NCBI GenBank assembly: GCA_964572725.1
Contig: CAZNFW010000013.1
Span: 1 to 64,000 of the forward strand
Reading direction: 5' to 3'
Source of the DNA: Rosettibacter sp964572725
GTDB lineage: Bacteria; Bacteroidota; Ignavibacteria; Ignavibacteriales; Melioribacteraceae
Length of the DNA: 64,000 nucleotides
Below, one piece after another: positions 26,203 to 35,820 of the stretch. The position numbers and the translations under genes are program-made. The notes under the pieces are model-generated. The model saw only the letters and a list, made by a program, of their open reading frames with translations, made no database searches and was not told the DNA's origin. Each line of letters opens with the position of its first letter. Position 1 is the stretch's first letter.

Positions 26203-28269
26203 TTATTTAACTTCAAAAAGTGAATCTGGAAGATTTGTATTAACTTCAACTGAAGAAACATTTAATTCTATAGACTGCGGACCGAAACTCTGTACAAATT
26301 TGAATGGATATTTCAATCCCTGCACTTCTTTATAATCACTTAAATCCATTGTTTGCATAAAACTTCCTTGAGGTGTTGTAACATTACTAATTGTTCTTAT
26401 TAATAATCCGGATTCAACATCATAATATTGTGTTGTTTTCTTTCCGGAAGAAGAAGTCAAAACAACTTTATAAGCATCTTTTCCATTAATTGATTCAATA
26501 CCAGCAAGTTCAGGTTTTAAACCATATTTTGCATAATCAAGTGGAGCATCTAAAGCCTGTTCTTTTAAAGATTCTACCTGTTCACTATTAAGTTCCTGAG
26601 ATTGTCCCATTACTTCTACCTTTCCTTTCTCTCCGTCAAAAATTGTTTTTTGTTGAAATACTCCTGCATCAATTAACTGCATTAACTTGTTAGGATATTT
26701 TTGAGATATTGTAACATTAATATTCATTCCCTGAGTAGAACCTGTTAATTTAATTACTCTGTCTTTTACTTTTAATAAATTTTCTTTTCCTCCAATTACT
26801 TCAATATATTTATTTATCACCTGTTCTACTGTAAGTCCAGCAGGCAATTTTTTTAATGACGGGTCATATGGATTGCCGAACACATCATAATATTCAATTT
26901 TCCCAGTAATGCTCAGATTAGTAAGATTCTTTGAAATTTCTTCTCCATTGCCAACAACAAGAATGTATGCGTTAGCTGGTTTAATATATTTCTTTGCTGA
27001 TTCAAGTACATCATCAGCAGTAACTGCAGCAAGATTTTTTAGATAATTTTTGTAATAATCTTTAGGAAGATTAAATCTTGCTGTATTGATTGCAAATCGA
27101 GCAATAGTTGCTGGATTTTCGAGACTTCTGATGAATTCACCTGCTAAATAATTCTTTGCTTTCTCGAGCTCCTGTTCACTTACTTTTTCATTTCTAATTC
27201 TCTTCATCTCTTTTAAGATTTCTGTAATTGCACTATCTGTCACACTGTTTCTAACCTGAGCAAAAGCAAAGAAACTTCCTGCAATTGGGTCTGCTTTAAG
27301 CTGAGAATAAGAACCATAAGTATAACCTTTGGATTCCCTCAAGTTCATAAATAATCTGCCGGTTGCACTGCCGCCGAGAATTAAATTCATAACGGAAGCT
27401 TTTATTTCATCTTCGCTTCCTATTTTTAATTCTGCTGGATAACAAATTGCTATTACAGACTGAACTGAGCTGGGACGGTCAACCAAACAAACTTTATTTA
27501 TCAAAGGCGGTTTAGGTGTTTCATAAAAATTTTTTGGAACATCTTTCTTTTCCCATTTGCCAAAATATTTTTGAATGAGAGATTTTGCTTTTTCTTTGTT
27601 GATATCTCCAACAACTGCAAGATAAGCTGCATTTGGTTTGAAATAAGTTTCATAATAATTTTTGCACATTTCAAGAGTAATTGAATTAACCGATTCCTCA
27701 GTTTCAGGTTCACCATAAGGATGATTATTTCCAAACATTAATACTGAACTTACTCTTCTTGCAATAGAATTTGGTTCATCTTTAGATACTGCAATAGAAG
27801 AAAGCATCTGCTTTTTAATCTTATCAAGTTCTTCCTGCTTAAAATTTGCATTTAAAATTATATCAGACATTATTTCAAGAATTTTTTCTTTATGCTTTTC
27901 GAGTGCACTTGCAGTTATTCCATTTGGTGAAGTAGATAATTCTGCACCAATAAAGTCAATTTCTTCATCAATTTTATCTTTTGTTCTTGTTTTTGTGCCT
28001 GTTCTTAATAACTCTCCTGCTGCTGAAACATAACCTACATGATTTCCTTCAAGTATTGGATCTATGTCAATAAATAGACTAAAAGTAACTCTTGGGAGTT
28101 TATGATTTTCAACCACAAAAACTTTTAATCCATTGGGAAGTTCAAAAGATTCGTATTCTCCAATTTTAACTTCAGGAGCTGGAGCAGGTTGAGGAAGTTT
28201 TGACCTGTCAAGTTGTGCAAACAAAGGCACAAAAGTCATTAATGCTATTGATAATATTTTTTTAATCAT
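26203..28269 (-). CDS. M16 peptidase-family protein without the zinc motif, with a C-terminal LolA/LppX-like domain
   Basis: Secreted protein of 688 residues (signal peptide to about residue 19). It has the M16 fold, but the HxxEH zinc site is lost: the equivalent segment reads 'GYVSAAGELLRTGT' (about 79-92). The distal Arg/Tyr substrate-binding segment 'GRLFMNLRESKGYTYGSYS' is kept. After about residue 475 a beta-rich domain follows ('VINKYIEVIGGKENLLKV' to the end) that resembles outer-membrane lipoprotein-sorting proteins. I start at ATG 28267-28269, with SD AAGGAG; an upstream ATG at 28293 overlies that SD. It lies 41 bases after a zinc-containing M16 gene, so the two are likely partners. 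Confidence 0.9.
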   Translation of the reverse strand: MIKKILSIALMTFVPLFAQLDRSKLPQPAPAPEVKIGEYESFELPNGLKVFVVENHKLPRVTFSLFIDIDPILEGNHVGYVSAAGELLRTGTKTRTKDKIDEEIDFIGAELSTSPNGITASALEKHKEKILEIMSDIILNANFKQEELDKIKKQMLSSIAVSKDEPNSIARRVSSVLMFGNNHPYGEPETEESVNSITLEMCKNYYETYFKPNAAYLAVVGDINKEKAKSLIQKYFGKWEKKDVPKNFYETPKPPLINKVCLVDRPSSVQSVIAICYPAELKIGSEDEIKASVMNLILGGSATGRLFMNLRESKGYTYGSYSQLKADPIAGSFFAFAQVRNSVTDSAITEILKEMKRIRNEKVSEQELEKAKNYLAGEFIRSLENPATIARFAINTARFNLPKDYYKNYLKNLAAVTADDVLESAKKYIKPANAYILVVGNGEEISKNLTNLSITGKIEYYDVFGNPYDPSLKKLPAGLTVEQVINKYIEVIGGKENLLKVKDRVIKLTGSTQGMNINVTISQKYPNKLMQLIDAGVFQQKTIFDGEKGKVEVMGQSQELNSEQVESLKEQALDAPLDYAKYGLKPELAGIESINGKDAYKVVLTSSSGKKTTQYYDVESGLLIRTISNVTTPQGSFMQTMDLSDYKEVQGLKYPFKFVQSFGPQSIELNVSSVEVNTNLPDSLFEVK

Positions 28270-28310
28270 TTTTTCAAACTCCTTTTGTTCCACATAAATT
28301 TTTTATCATT

Positions 28311-29636
28311 TTACTTTTTCTCAAGAGATTTTGGCAGATAATGCAAAACAACTCTATTTTCATTTCTCAAATATTTATTTGCAACTCTTTTAATGTCTTC
28401 ACGAGTAACTTTCATATATCTTTGAATTTCGGTGTTGATTAAATTCGCATCCCCATAATAGACAAAATAATTTGCGAGGTCTTCTGCAATACCAATCATT
28501 GTTGAATTTCTTTTTACAAAATCACTTTCAATTTGATTTCGAACTTTTTGGAATTCATAATCACTTATTAATTCATTTTTTATTTTCTCAATTTCTTTTT
28601 GAATAGCAGTTTCTAAATCTTCTGCAGTAACTCCAACATTTGCGAGGCCATAAACAATAAACAATCCGGGGTCTTCCATTGGAATTGGTATTGAACCAAC
28701 TGCAAGAGCTTTTTGCTGCTTATCTTTAATTTCTTTTTGAAGTCTTGAACTCTCTCCGCCAGATAGAACAGTGGTTAAAATACTCAATGCGTAATAATCC
28801 GGTGTTCCCTGCTTTGGCATATGATAACCAAAAACAACCATCGGGAGCTGAACATTATCATATACAACTTCTCTTACTTCTTGAGTTTGTTCTGGTTCTA
28901 CAATATTTGGACGGGAAATTTCTTGGTTCCCTTTTGGGATCTCACCAAAATATTTTTGTACTAATTCTTTAGTTTTTTCTATATCAATATCACCAGCTAT
29001 ACTTAGAGTTGCATTTTGAGGTACATAATATTTTTTGTAGAAAGCAATAAATTCATCAAGCTTAGCCTGATCAATATATTGAACCTGACCAATTGGAGTC
29101 CATCTATATGGATGAACTTTGTAAGCATTACTAAAAAGCTTTTCAATCAAAGAACCATAAGGTTGATTTTCATAACGCTGCTTTCTTTCTTCCTTTACTA
29201 CTTTTCTTTGTGTTTCAACTCCAATGCTGTCAATTTTTAAGTGAAGCATTCTTTCAGATTCCATATATAAACCAAGTTCTAATTGATTTGATGGAAGAAT
29301 TTCGTAATAAAAAGTTCTATCAAAAGATGTATTAGCATTAAGTTCGCCACCTGCAGCTTCAATAATTTTAAAGTATTCACCGCGAGGAATGTTTGGCGAG
29401 CCTTCAAACATTAGATGCTCGAAGAAATGAGCAAAACCTGTTCTTTCAGGATCTTCATTTTTACTTCCTACATGATACAAAACTGAAATAGCAACTATTG
29501 GAGTTGAATTATCCTGATGCAAAATTACATTCAGCCCATTATCTAACTTGTATTGCACAAAGTTAATTTTCCTTGGTTGAGCTGAAGTAATTACATAACA
29601 AAATATTAACAACAAGAATATTAACCTTTTATTCAT
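28311..29636 (-). CDS. M16-family zinc metallopeptidase (active subunit)
   Basis: Secreted protein of 441 residues with a signal peptide ending near residue 20. The inverted zinc motif is H70-F-F-E73-H74 in 'TGFAHFFEHLMFEGS', and a downstream glutamate lies in 'RKVVKEERKQRYEN', as expected of M16B peptidases. The distal Arg/Tyr segment is degenerate ('SRLQKEIKDKQQKALAVG'), with no tyrosine. This complements the next gene, which has that segment but no zinc site. A strong SD (AAGGAGT) precedes the ATG. It probably degrades small proteins and peptides in the periplasm. Confidence 0.93.
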   Translation of the reverse strand: MNKRLIFLLLIFCYVITSAQPRKINFVQYKLDNGLNVILHQDNSTPIVAISVLYHVGSKNEDPERTGFAHFFEHLMFEGSPNIPRGEYFKIIEAAGGELNANTSFDRTFYYEILPSNQLELGLYMESERMLHLKIDSIGVETQRKVVKEERKQRYENQPYGSLIEKLFSNAYKVHPYRWTPIGQVQYIDQAKLDEFIAFYKKYYVPQNATLSIAGDIDIEKTKELVQKYFGEIPKGNQEISRPNIVEPEQTQEVREVVYDNVQLPMVVFGYHMPKQGTPDYYALSILTTVLSGGESSRLQKEIKDKQQKALAVGSIPIPMEDPGLFIVYGLANVGVTAEDLETAIQKEIEKIKNELISDYEFQKVRNQIESDFVKRNSTMIGIAEDLANYFVYYGDANLINTEIQRYMKVTREDIKRVANKYLRNENRVVLHYLPKSLEKK

Positions 29637-29973
29637 TTAGATTACTCCTTAATTTGTGTTGCAATTTAGTTGCGTATATAAGCCTATTTGTTTCAAAATT
29701 TATTTAAAAAATTTTTAGCCCTGCGAAGTAATAATATTAACTTCCATTAAACATTATTAAATTTTCATTTTTCCTTCATTTGAAAAGAAGACTAAATCAG
29801 TATAAAAAACAATAATTCATTTTAAGTAAATATATATCAATTCATAATAGAAAAAAATGAAACTCTGAAATCTATATGACGAAAAATCTTTTTTAGCAAC
29901 ATTCTTTCAGTTTCTTAACAAAAATTTTAAAATAAGAGCAAGAACCAGAGATTTTTTGTTCTTGCTCAATTAA
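29637..29973. other. 337-base intergenic stretch
   Basis: Lies between the glyS stop and the start of the M16 gene, both on the minus strand. It contains the glyS terminator (29936-29967) and must hold the M16 promoter, but I see no convincing promoter match and no gene. Confidence 0.6.
29936..29967 (-). terminator. Intrinsic terminator of glyS
   Basis: Perfect 10-base arms GAGCAAGAAC / GTTCTTGCTC with a 12-base loop, starting 7 bases after the glyS stop and followed on the minus strand by a T-rich tract. Confidence 0.82.
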
Positions 29974-31419
29974 TTATCTTAATTTATCTAAAAGATAATT
30001 CAACAAACTGCTTATTGATACACGAATTTGATTCATAGAATCTCGTTCACGAACTGTAACAGTTTCATCCTGAAGTGTTTGAGTATCTACAGTAATGCAG
30101 AAAGGAGTTCCAGCTTCGTCCATTCTTCTGTATCGACGTCCAATGGCAGCTTTATCATCGTAAAATATTTTCAGATGAGGTCTTAAATCAGCTTCAATTT
30201 TTTTTGCAATTTCAGGCATTCCATCTTTGTTAACAAGTGGGAAAATTGCTGCTTTAATTGGAGCTAATTTAGGATGGAATCTTAAAACACTTCTTAATTC
30301 TCCGTTAACTTCTTCTTCATAATAAGCATCAATTAAAAATGCCATAAATGAGCGGCTTGCACCAGCAGAAGTTTCAATTATGTAAGGAATATATTTTTCT
30401 TTTGTTTCATCATCAAAATATAATTGGGATTTGCCTGAAAATTGTTGATGGCGACTTAAATCATAATCAGTTCTGTTATGAATTCCTTCTATTTCACCCC
30501 ATCCAAACGGGAATTCGTATTCAATGTCTGTTGCTTCTTTTGCATAATGAGCTAATTTATCTTTTGGATGATCGTGAAAGCGAAGTTTGCTTTCTGTCAT
30601 TCCAAGATTTTTGTACCACTGAATTCTAATTTCTTTCCATTCATCAAAATATTTTTTATCTGTTCCAGGTTTAACAAAATACTGCATTTCCATTTGTTCA
30701 AATTCTCGTGTTCGGAAAAGAAAATTTTTTGTATTAATTTCATTACGAAAAGCTTTGCCGATTTGAGCAATTCCAAAAGGAAGTTTTTGTCTGCTTGAAT
30801 TTGCTACATTGAGAAAATTAACATAAATCCCCTGAGCTGTTTCGGGTCTTAAATAAATAACATTGCTTTCATCTTCTACAGGTCCAAGAAAAGTTTTGAA
30901 CATTAAATTAAATTTTCTGGGCTGTGTAAAAGTACCTTTATTACCGCATTGAGGACAATTAATAATATCGAGTAACTTTGAAGCTAAAGATTGATTTTCG
31001 AGGACAGCAGTAAATTTATCATCAAGCGAACCTTCCTGCTCAAGTAAAGATGAATCAAGTTCACGAAGAGCTTTCTCTTTATTTTTATCTGAGATTAATT
31101 CCGTTAAAGTATCAAGTCTGAATCTTGCCTTGCATTGTTTACAGTCAATCATTGGGTCTGTAAAATTTTCGACATGACCGCTTGCTTCCCAAACTTTAGG
31201 ATGCATAAGAATTGCAGCATCAAGCCCTTCAATATCTTCACGGTATGTCATTGCTTTCCACCATTCTTCTTTAATGTTACGAAGCAATTCTACACCGAGC
31301 GGACCATAATCCCAGCATCCGTTTAAGCCGCCATAAATTTCACTTGATTGAAAAACAAATCCTCTTCGCTTTGCAAGCGATACGATTTTTTCTACTGTTT
31401 CGTTTTGTCCCTTTGCGAT
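29974..31419 (-). CDS. glyS: Glycyl-tRNA synthetase, single-chain dimeric type, apparent AUC start
   Basis: Class II synthetase charging tRNA-Gly, of the eukaryote/archaea-like alpha2 type. The full-length reading is 481 codons. The N terminus predicted from homology (M-AKGQNETVEKIVSLAKRR, then 'GFVFQSSEIYGGLNGCWDY') begins exactly at an ATC codon (31419-31417). It lies six bases after a perfect SD GGAGG, and no in-frame ATG, GTG or TTG lies nearby upstream. The next possible start is a TTG at 31287, which would remove 44 conserved residues including 'GGLNGCWDYGPLG'. Cys pairs 'CKQC' and 'CPQC' suggest a zinc insert. Motif 2 is in 'FRNEINTKNFLFRTREFEQ'. The terminator follows directly. Confidence 0.93.
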   Translation of the reverse strand: MAKGQNETVEKIVSLAKRRGFVFQSSEIYGGLNGCWDYGPLGVELLRNIKEEWWKAMTYREDIEGLDAAILMHPKVWEASGHVENFTDPMIDCKQCKARFRLDTLTELISDKNKEKALRELDSSLLEQEGSLDDKFTAVLENQSLASKLLDIINCPQCGNKGTFTQPRKFNLMFKTFLGPVEDESNVIYLRPETAQGIYVNFLNVANSSRQKLPFGIAQIGKAFRNEINTKNFLFRTREFEQMEMQYFVKPGTDKKYFDEWKEIRIQWYKNLGMTESKLRFHDHPKDKLAHYAKEATDIEYEFPFGWGEIEGIHNRTDYDLSRHQQFSGKSQLYFDDETKEKYIPYIIETSAGASRSFMAFLIDAYYEEEVNGELRSVLRFHPKLAPIKAAIFPLVNKDGMPEIAKKIEADLRPHLKIFYDDKAAIGRRYRRMDEAGTPFCITVDTQTLQDETVTVRERDSMNQIRVSISSLLNYLLDKLR

Positions 31420-31425
31420 TTTACA

Positions 31426-31430
31426 CCTCC
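31426..31430 (-). promoter_or_regulatory. Shine-Dalgarno site that fixes the glyS start
   Basis: GGAGG on the minus strand, six bases (TGTAAA) before the ATC codon. Its ideal spacing is the main reason for accepting ATC as the start. Confidence 0.8.
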
Positions 31431-31447
31431 AGTAATTTTTTTAGTGG

Positions 31448-31455
31448 CAAATATA
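31448..31455 (-). promoter_or_regulatory. Predicted -7 promoter element of glyS
   Basis: TATATTTG on the minus strand, about 29 bases before the predicted start codon. No good TTTG at -33 is seen. Confidence 0.4.
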
Positions 31456-31537
31456 AGAAAACCATATGGAAGTTAATAAATGGATTTTAGAAATTTTTTA
31501 TTAGGCAATAAAACAGCAGATTATATTATGTCATACT

Positions 31538-33487
31538 TTAATTTGCAGATAGGAGTGTAAAAGAAAACTTGCTTCCTTTATTTATCTGGCTTTCAACAAA
31601 AAGTTTTCCATTCAGTTTTTCAATAAAATCTTTGCTTAGAATTAATCCCAATCCTGTTCCAGATTCACCTGCAGTGCCACTTTTACTTTTGTTAATATCA
31701 AGTTCAAAAAGTTTATTTATAGTTTCGCTGTCCATTCCCACTCCATTATCTTCAACTGTAATTTTCACAAATTTATTTTCTCTTTCAGCATTAATCAGAA
31801 CTTTTCCTCCTTCGTTTGTAAATTTAATTCCATTTTGAATAAGATTTCTCAAAATAGTATTCAGCATGTTTTCATCAGCTTTGACTATTATATCTTCGGG
31901 TACATTTGCCTCAAGTAAAATATTTTTAGATTGAGCAACTGGATTAAATATTGAAAAATTTTCCAGAACTATTTCATAAAGGCATAATTCTTTAATATCG
32001 ATTTCGAGTCTGCCAGTTTGTGCACGAGACCAAAGTAATAGATTTTCAAGTATGTGGAAATTTTGTTTTGCTGCTTTCTCCATATTATTAAGATAAATCA
32101 ATTTTTCTTCGTCACTTAATGTTTCATAATTATCTTTTAATAAACTTAAATAACCAAAAAGAACATTAAATGGAATTCGTAAATCATGAGCTATAATTCT
32201 AAAAAGCGTATCTTTCATGGAATTAAGATTTTTCAATTTTTCATTTGCGATTTTCTTTGTAATGTAACGACTGTATGTAATTACAGAAATTAAAAGTATC
32301 AAAAGAGTGATAACGATAAAATAATCTCTCTGTCTTTCTGCTATTTCAATATCTTTTTGAAGAATTGCATTTTCCCGTTCTGATTTTTCTGCTCTATAAA
32401 TTGATTCCATAGTTTTGACAACTGATATATTTCGTTGATTAAATAACGAATCCTGCAAAGCATTATATTTTTGACTGTAATAAAAAGCATTTTTATAATC
32501 ATTAATTAATTCACTGAATCTAATCCATTGCTTGTAACTATCCAATATTATGTAAGCTGCTTTTAATTTTTTTATAGTTTCTTTTGCACGATTTAAAAAT
32601 TCTTTTGCTTCATTAAATCTTTTCAGTTCAGCATAAATTATAGCAAGTTTATTTAGATTATTCAGCTTGCCTTCAACATAATTTAATTTTTCGGAAAGAC
32701 TAAGAGCCTGAGTATGATAATGAATTGCTTTATTATAATCTTTCATTAATTTAAAAATGTTACCTATCCCTGCCCACGCAGAAGCAATGCCTCTTTTGTC
32801 TTTCAATTTTTTGTATTTACTTTCAGCAAGCAGATAATAATTCATTGCATTCTTTAAATCCTTTTTAGCAGAATAAACTTCGGCAATAAGATTTAGTGTT
32901 AGTGCAATACCAGACTCATCTTTTATTTCCTTCCTAATTTTCAATGTATTCAATAGATATTCTAATGAACTATCATTATCACCTTGATTCTTATATATCA
33001 ACCCAATATTAATTGAACAAAATGCAATTCCTTCTTTATGATTAAACTTTTCAAAAATATTTAATGATTTCAGAACATATTCTAATGCAAGAGGATTATT
33101 CCCTTGAAGTCTATAAATACCGCCAATATTGTTGTAAGAATATGCTATTTGAATTGAATCTTTGGTTTCTATAGCAAGATTTAGTGCATCATTATAGAGA
33201 GTTAATGCTTTATCATGTTCACCCATATTACGATAAACAACTCCAAGCAGATTTAATGCTTCTGATTGAAATTTTTTGTTATCAATTCTTCTTGCTTTTT
33301 TTACTGCTTCTTCACCGCATTGAATTGCAAATTGAGGATTGCTGTTTCTATATAACCAGCAATTGTTTATAAGAATATTTATTTGAGTAGTTTCAGGTAA
33401 AGCAGAATTTGATTTAAGAAGGCTGTCAAAATTAACTTGAGCATTCGATAAAGAAACATTTATCAGGAAAAGAAATATATAATTCAT
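31538..33487 (-). CDS. TPR-repeat sensor histidine kinase
   Basis: Protein of 649 residues. A signal peptide ends near residue 16. At least six tetratricopeptide repeats (about 75-345) lie outside the membrane, followed by a coiled coil and one membrane span (about 389-405). The kinase domain has the H-box with H435 in 'IIAHDLRIPFN', the N-box 'LRNLIQNGIKFTNEGG', G1 'VEDNGVGM' and G2 'GTGLGLILSKDF'. No receiver domain is attached and no response-regulator gene is nearby, so its partner is unknown. This architecture is frequent in Bacteroidota. The N-terminal methionine is preceded by AGAGGG. Confidence 0.93.
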   Translation of the reverse strand: MNYIFLFLINVSLSNAQVNFDSLLKSNSALPETTQINILINNCWLYRNSNPQFAIQCGEEAVKKARRIDNKKFQSEALNLLGVVYRNMGEHDKALTLYNDALNLAIETKDSIQIAYSYNNIGGIYRLQGNNPLALEYVLKSLNIFEKFNHKEGIAFCSINIGLIYKNQGDNDSSLEYLLNTLKIRKEIKDESGIALTLNLIAEVYSAKKDLKNAMNYYLLAESKYKKLKDKRGIASAWAGIGNIFKLMKDYNKAIHYHTQALSLSEKLNYVEGKLNNLNKLAIIYAELKRFNEAKEFLNRAKETIKKLKAAYIILDSYKQWIRFSELINDYKNAFYYSQKYNALQDSLFNQRNISVVKTMESIYRAEKSERENAILQKDIEIAERQRDYFIVITLLILLISVITYSRYITKKIANEKLKNLNSMKDTLFRIIAHDLRIPFNVLFGYLSLLKDNYETLSDEEKLIYLNNMEKAAKQNFHILENLLLWSRAQTGRLEIDIKELCLYEIVLENFSIFNPVAQSKNILLEANVPEDIIVKADENMLNTILRNLIQNGIKFTNEGGKVLINAERENKFVKITVEDNGVGMDSETINKLFELDINKSKSGTAGESGTGLGLILSKDFIEKLNGKLFVESQINKGSKFSFTLLSAN

Positions 33488-33542
33488 AAAAAACGCCCTC
33501 TTTTATTACTAAAAATAAAACATAAAAACTTATCAAAGAAAT

Positions 33543-34976
33543 TTAAAGTGAATTTAATTTTTCTTTAATCAGCTCCCATGCCTGTTTAACATGTCGTTCT
33601 TCCTGTCGTATTCCCGATATAACTAACCGCAATGTAAATTTATTATTTAGTTTTGTATGAGTAAGAAATAATTTCCCAGTGAAATTAATTTCATTAATTA
33701 ATTTTTCATTCAAGTTATTAAGTGAACTTTCATCCAAACCATTAAATTTAGCTCTAAAGCAGACTGTGCTGAAAGGAACAGGAGCCAGTCTTTCAAAGCT
33801 GGGGTGTTCATCAATCCACTTTGCAAATAATTTTGCAAGACGAATATGTTCTCTAATTCTTTCTCTTAAACCATCAACTCCAAAATATCGAATAACAAAC
33901 CATAATTTTAGTGCACGAAATCTCCTTCCAAGCTGAACTCCATAATCCATCAAGTTATCAACAATAGAATCTTCCTGAGTTTTAAGATATTCTGGTACAA
34001 GTGAAAAAGCTCTTTTTAGTATTTCAGGTTTACGGATATAAAACACACTCAAATCAATTGGGACAAAAAGCCATTTATGAGGATTTGTAACAATTGAATC
34101 GGCTTTTTCAATTCCTTTGAAATATTCTTTCATTTCTGGCAGCATTGCTGCTGAGCCAGCATAAGCAGCATCGATATGCAGCCATAAATTATACTTTTGA
34201 CAAATCTCTGCTATTTGATTTACAGGGTCTACACTTGTGGTTGATGTAGTTCCAATTGTGGCAACAACACAGAAAGGTTTAATTCCATTTTGAATATCTT
34301 GTTTAATTGCATTTTCAAGTTCAGATGGAATCATTTTAAAGTCAGAATCTACTGGAATTTTTTTTACTCCTTCTAATCCAATACCTAAAGTTATAGCAGC
34401 TTTTTCAATTGATGAATGAGCTTGCTCAGAACAATATAGTCTTAACTTTGGCAAACTGTTTATGCCTTTATTTCTAATATCAAGATTAAGATTTTCTCGA
34501 GCAGCTGCAATTCCGTGAAGAGAACTAACCGATGCAGTATCATAAATTATTCCCTTAAACTCTTCTGGGATATTGAGCATTTTTTTATACCAGTTTAAAA
34601 CTACATCTTCAAGTTCGGTTAGAGCTGGAGAAGATTTCCAGACCATGCCATTTGAGTTCAAAGTTGAACTAACAATATCAGCAAGAATTCCGGGACCACT
34701 TGCTGTTGAAGCAAAATAAGCCATAAAATTAGGATGCTGCCAGTGTGTAACTCCCGGTAAAATTATTTCATTAATGTCTTGAATTATATTATCAAAATTT
34801 TCACCCTTTAGCGGAGGTTCATCAGGAAGTTTTGATTTAATATCACCCGGCTTAATATCAGGAAGGACAGGAAATTTTTCAATATCTTTAAGATAATTTG
34901 TTGACCAATCAATTAACTTATATCCTGCAAATTTAAATTCTTCTGCAGGCATATCGCATAAATTTTTCTCTTCCAT
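33543..34976 (-). CDS. PLP-dependent group II decarboxylase (aromatic-L-amino-acid decarboxylase-like)
   Basis: Protein of 477 residues resembling aromatic amino acid decarboxylases. 'HPNFMAYFASTASGPGILADI' near residue 80 and 'LWLHIDAAYAGSAAM' hold substrate- and PLP-binding residues. 'TNPHKWLFVPIDLS' holds the lysine that binds PLP. The substrate may be tryptophan, tyrosine, phenylalanine or another amino acid, and cannot be read off. I use ATG 34974-34976, one base after the stop of the upstream hydrolase gene; a TTG four codons earlier would overlap it. Tight spacing suggests one transcript with the hydrolase. Confidence 0.9.
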   Translation of the reverse strand: MEEKNLCDMPAEEFKFAGYKLIDWSTNYLKDIEKFPVLPDIKPGDIKSKLPDEPPLKGENFDNIIQDINEIILPGVTHWQHPNFMAYFASTASGPGILADIVSSTLNSNGMVWKSSPALTELEDVVLNWYKKMLNIPEEFKGIIYDTASVSSLHGIAAARENLNLDIRNKGINSLPKLRLYCSEQAHSSIEKAAITLGIGLEGVKKIPVDSDFKMIPSELENAIKQDIQNGIKPFCVVATIGTTSTTSVDPVNQIAEICQKYNLWLHIDAAYAGSAAMLPEMKEYFKGIEKADSIVTNPHKWLFVPIDLSVFYIRKPEILKRAFSLVPEYLKTQEDSIVDNLMDYGVQLGRRFRALKLWFVIRYFGVDGLRERIREHIRLAKLFAKWIDEHPSFERLAPVPFSTVCFRAKFNGLDESSLNNLNEKLINEINFTGKLFLTHTKLNNKFTLRLVISGIRQEERHVKQAWELIKEKLNSL

Positions 34977-34977
34977 T

Positions 34978-35820
34978 TTAATACTCAATTTTTGATAACC
35001 AATTAGAAATTATTTTCGCCAGTTGAATTCTTTTATCTAAAAATGAATGCCCACATTCAAGAATATACTCTTCAAAATTTTCAGCATTCATTAATCTTAA
35101 CGATGTAACTAACGGTAGATGATGAATCTCAAGCGGAGCAGTTGTATCATATTTAGCACCTATCAACAACAGATTTTTTAATGACAACTTGCTTACATAA
35201 CTCAATAGATTCCATTCATTTTTATATGCTATTAGTTCATCTAATAAATTTTCTGCGCTTGTATTTTTTACAAAGGATATTGCATTTTTAATTTTTTCAA
35301 TTCCCTGCATATAAATTTCTTTATTCAGTTTTAAAATTTCACCGAATGCTCCGGAATTAAAACCTGCTATTGAAACAATATTATTAATATCATCATGAAA
35401 AATTGAATAATACAAAGCTGCAAACCCTCCCATGCTGTATCCAACTAAAATTAATCTTTTGCTGTCAACTCTAAATTTTTCCTTCGATTCATTTGACTTA
35501 ATAAATTTCACAGCTGCATCAAGATCTTCTGTTAAATTTTTCCAGCAGAAATTGCCATCACTTCCCCAGCAACCTCTGTAATGAAAAATGAGAACATTAA
35601 ATCCCTGTCTCCTGAATACATGTGCCAGATCAAGATTTGTCTCGTTGCCCGGAAAACCATGCAACAAAATTATTGTTGGATGCAGTTCTTCATTTGCGGC
35701 AAGAAGCATTGTTCCTAAAATATTACATCCATTACTTTCAAATACAACCGGAACCATTGATGAAGGAAATTCTCTGTTGACATAAATTGGGTCTTGAGTT
35801 ACCGGGTCAAATAAATTCAT
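34978..35820 (-). CDS. Alpha/beta-fold hydrolase
   Basis: Serine hydrolase of 280 residues. The oxyanion-hole region is 'ILLHGFPGNE', the nucleophile elbow 'GYSMGGFAA', the acid is probably the Asp of 'GAKYDTTAPL', and the His is in 'LECGHSFLDKR'. It has no signal peptide and is probably cytoplasmic. It is the first gene of a pair with the PLP decarboxylase. Families of this kind include peptidases and esterases; no specific substrate is supported. Confidence 0.88.
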   Translation of the reverse strand: MNLFDPVTQDPIYVNREFPSSMVPVVFESNGCNILGTMLLAANEELHPTIILLHGFPGNETNLDLAHVFRRQGFNVLIFHYRGCWGSDGNFCWKNLTEDLDAAVKFIKSNESKEKFRVDSKRLILVGYSMGGFAALYYSIFHDDINNIVSIAGFNSGAFGEILKLNKEIYMQGIEKIKNAISFVKNTSAENLLDELIAYKNEWNLLSYVSKLSLKNLLLIGAKYDTTAPLEIHHLPLVTSLRLMNAENFEEYILECGHSFLDKRIQLAKIISNWLSKIEY

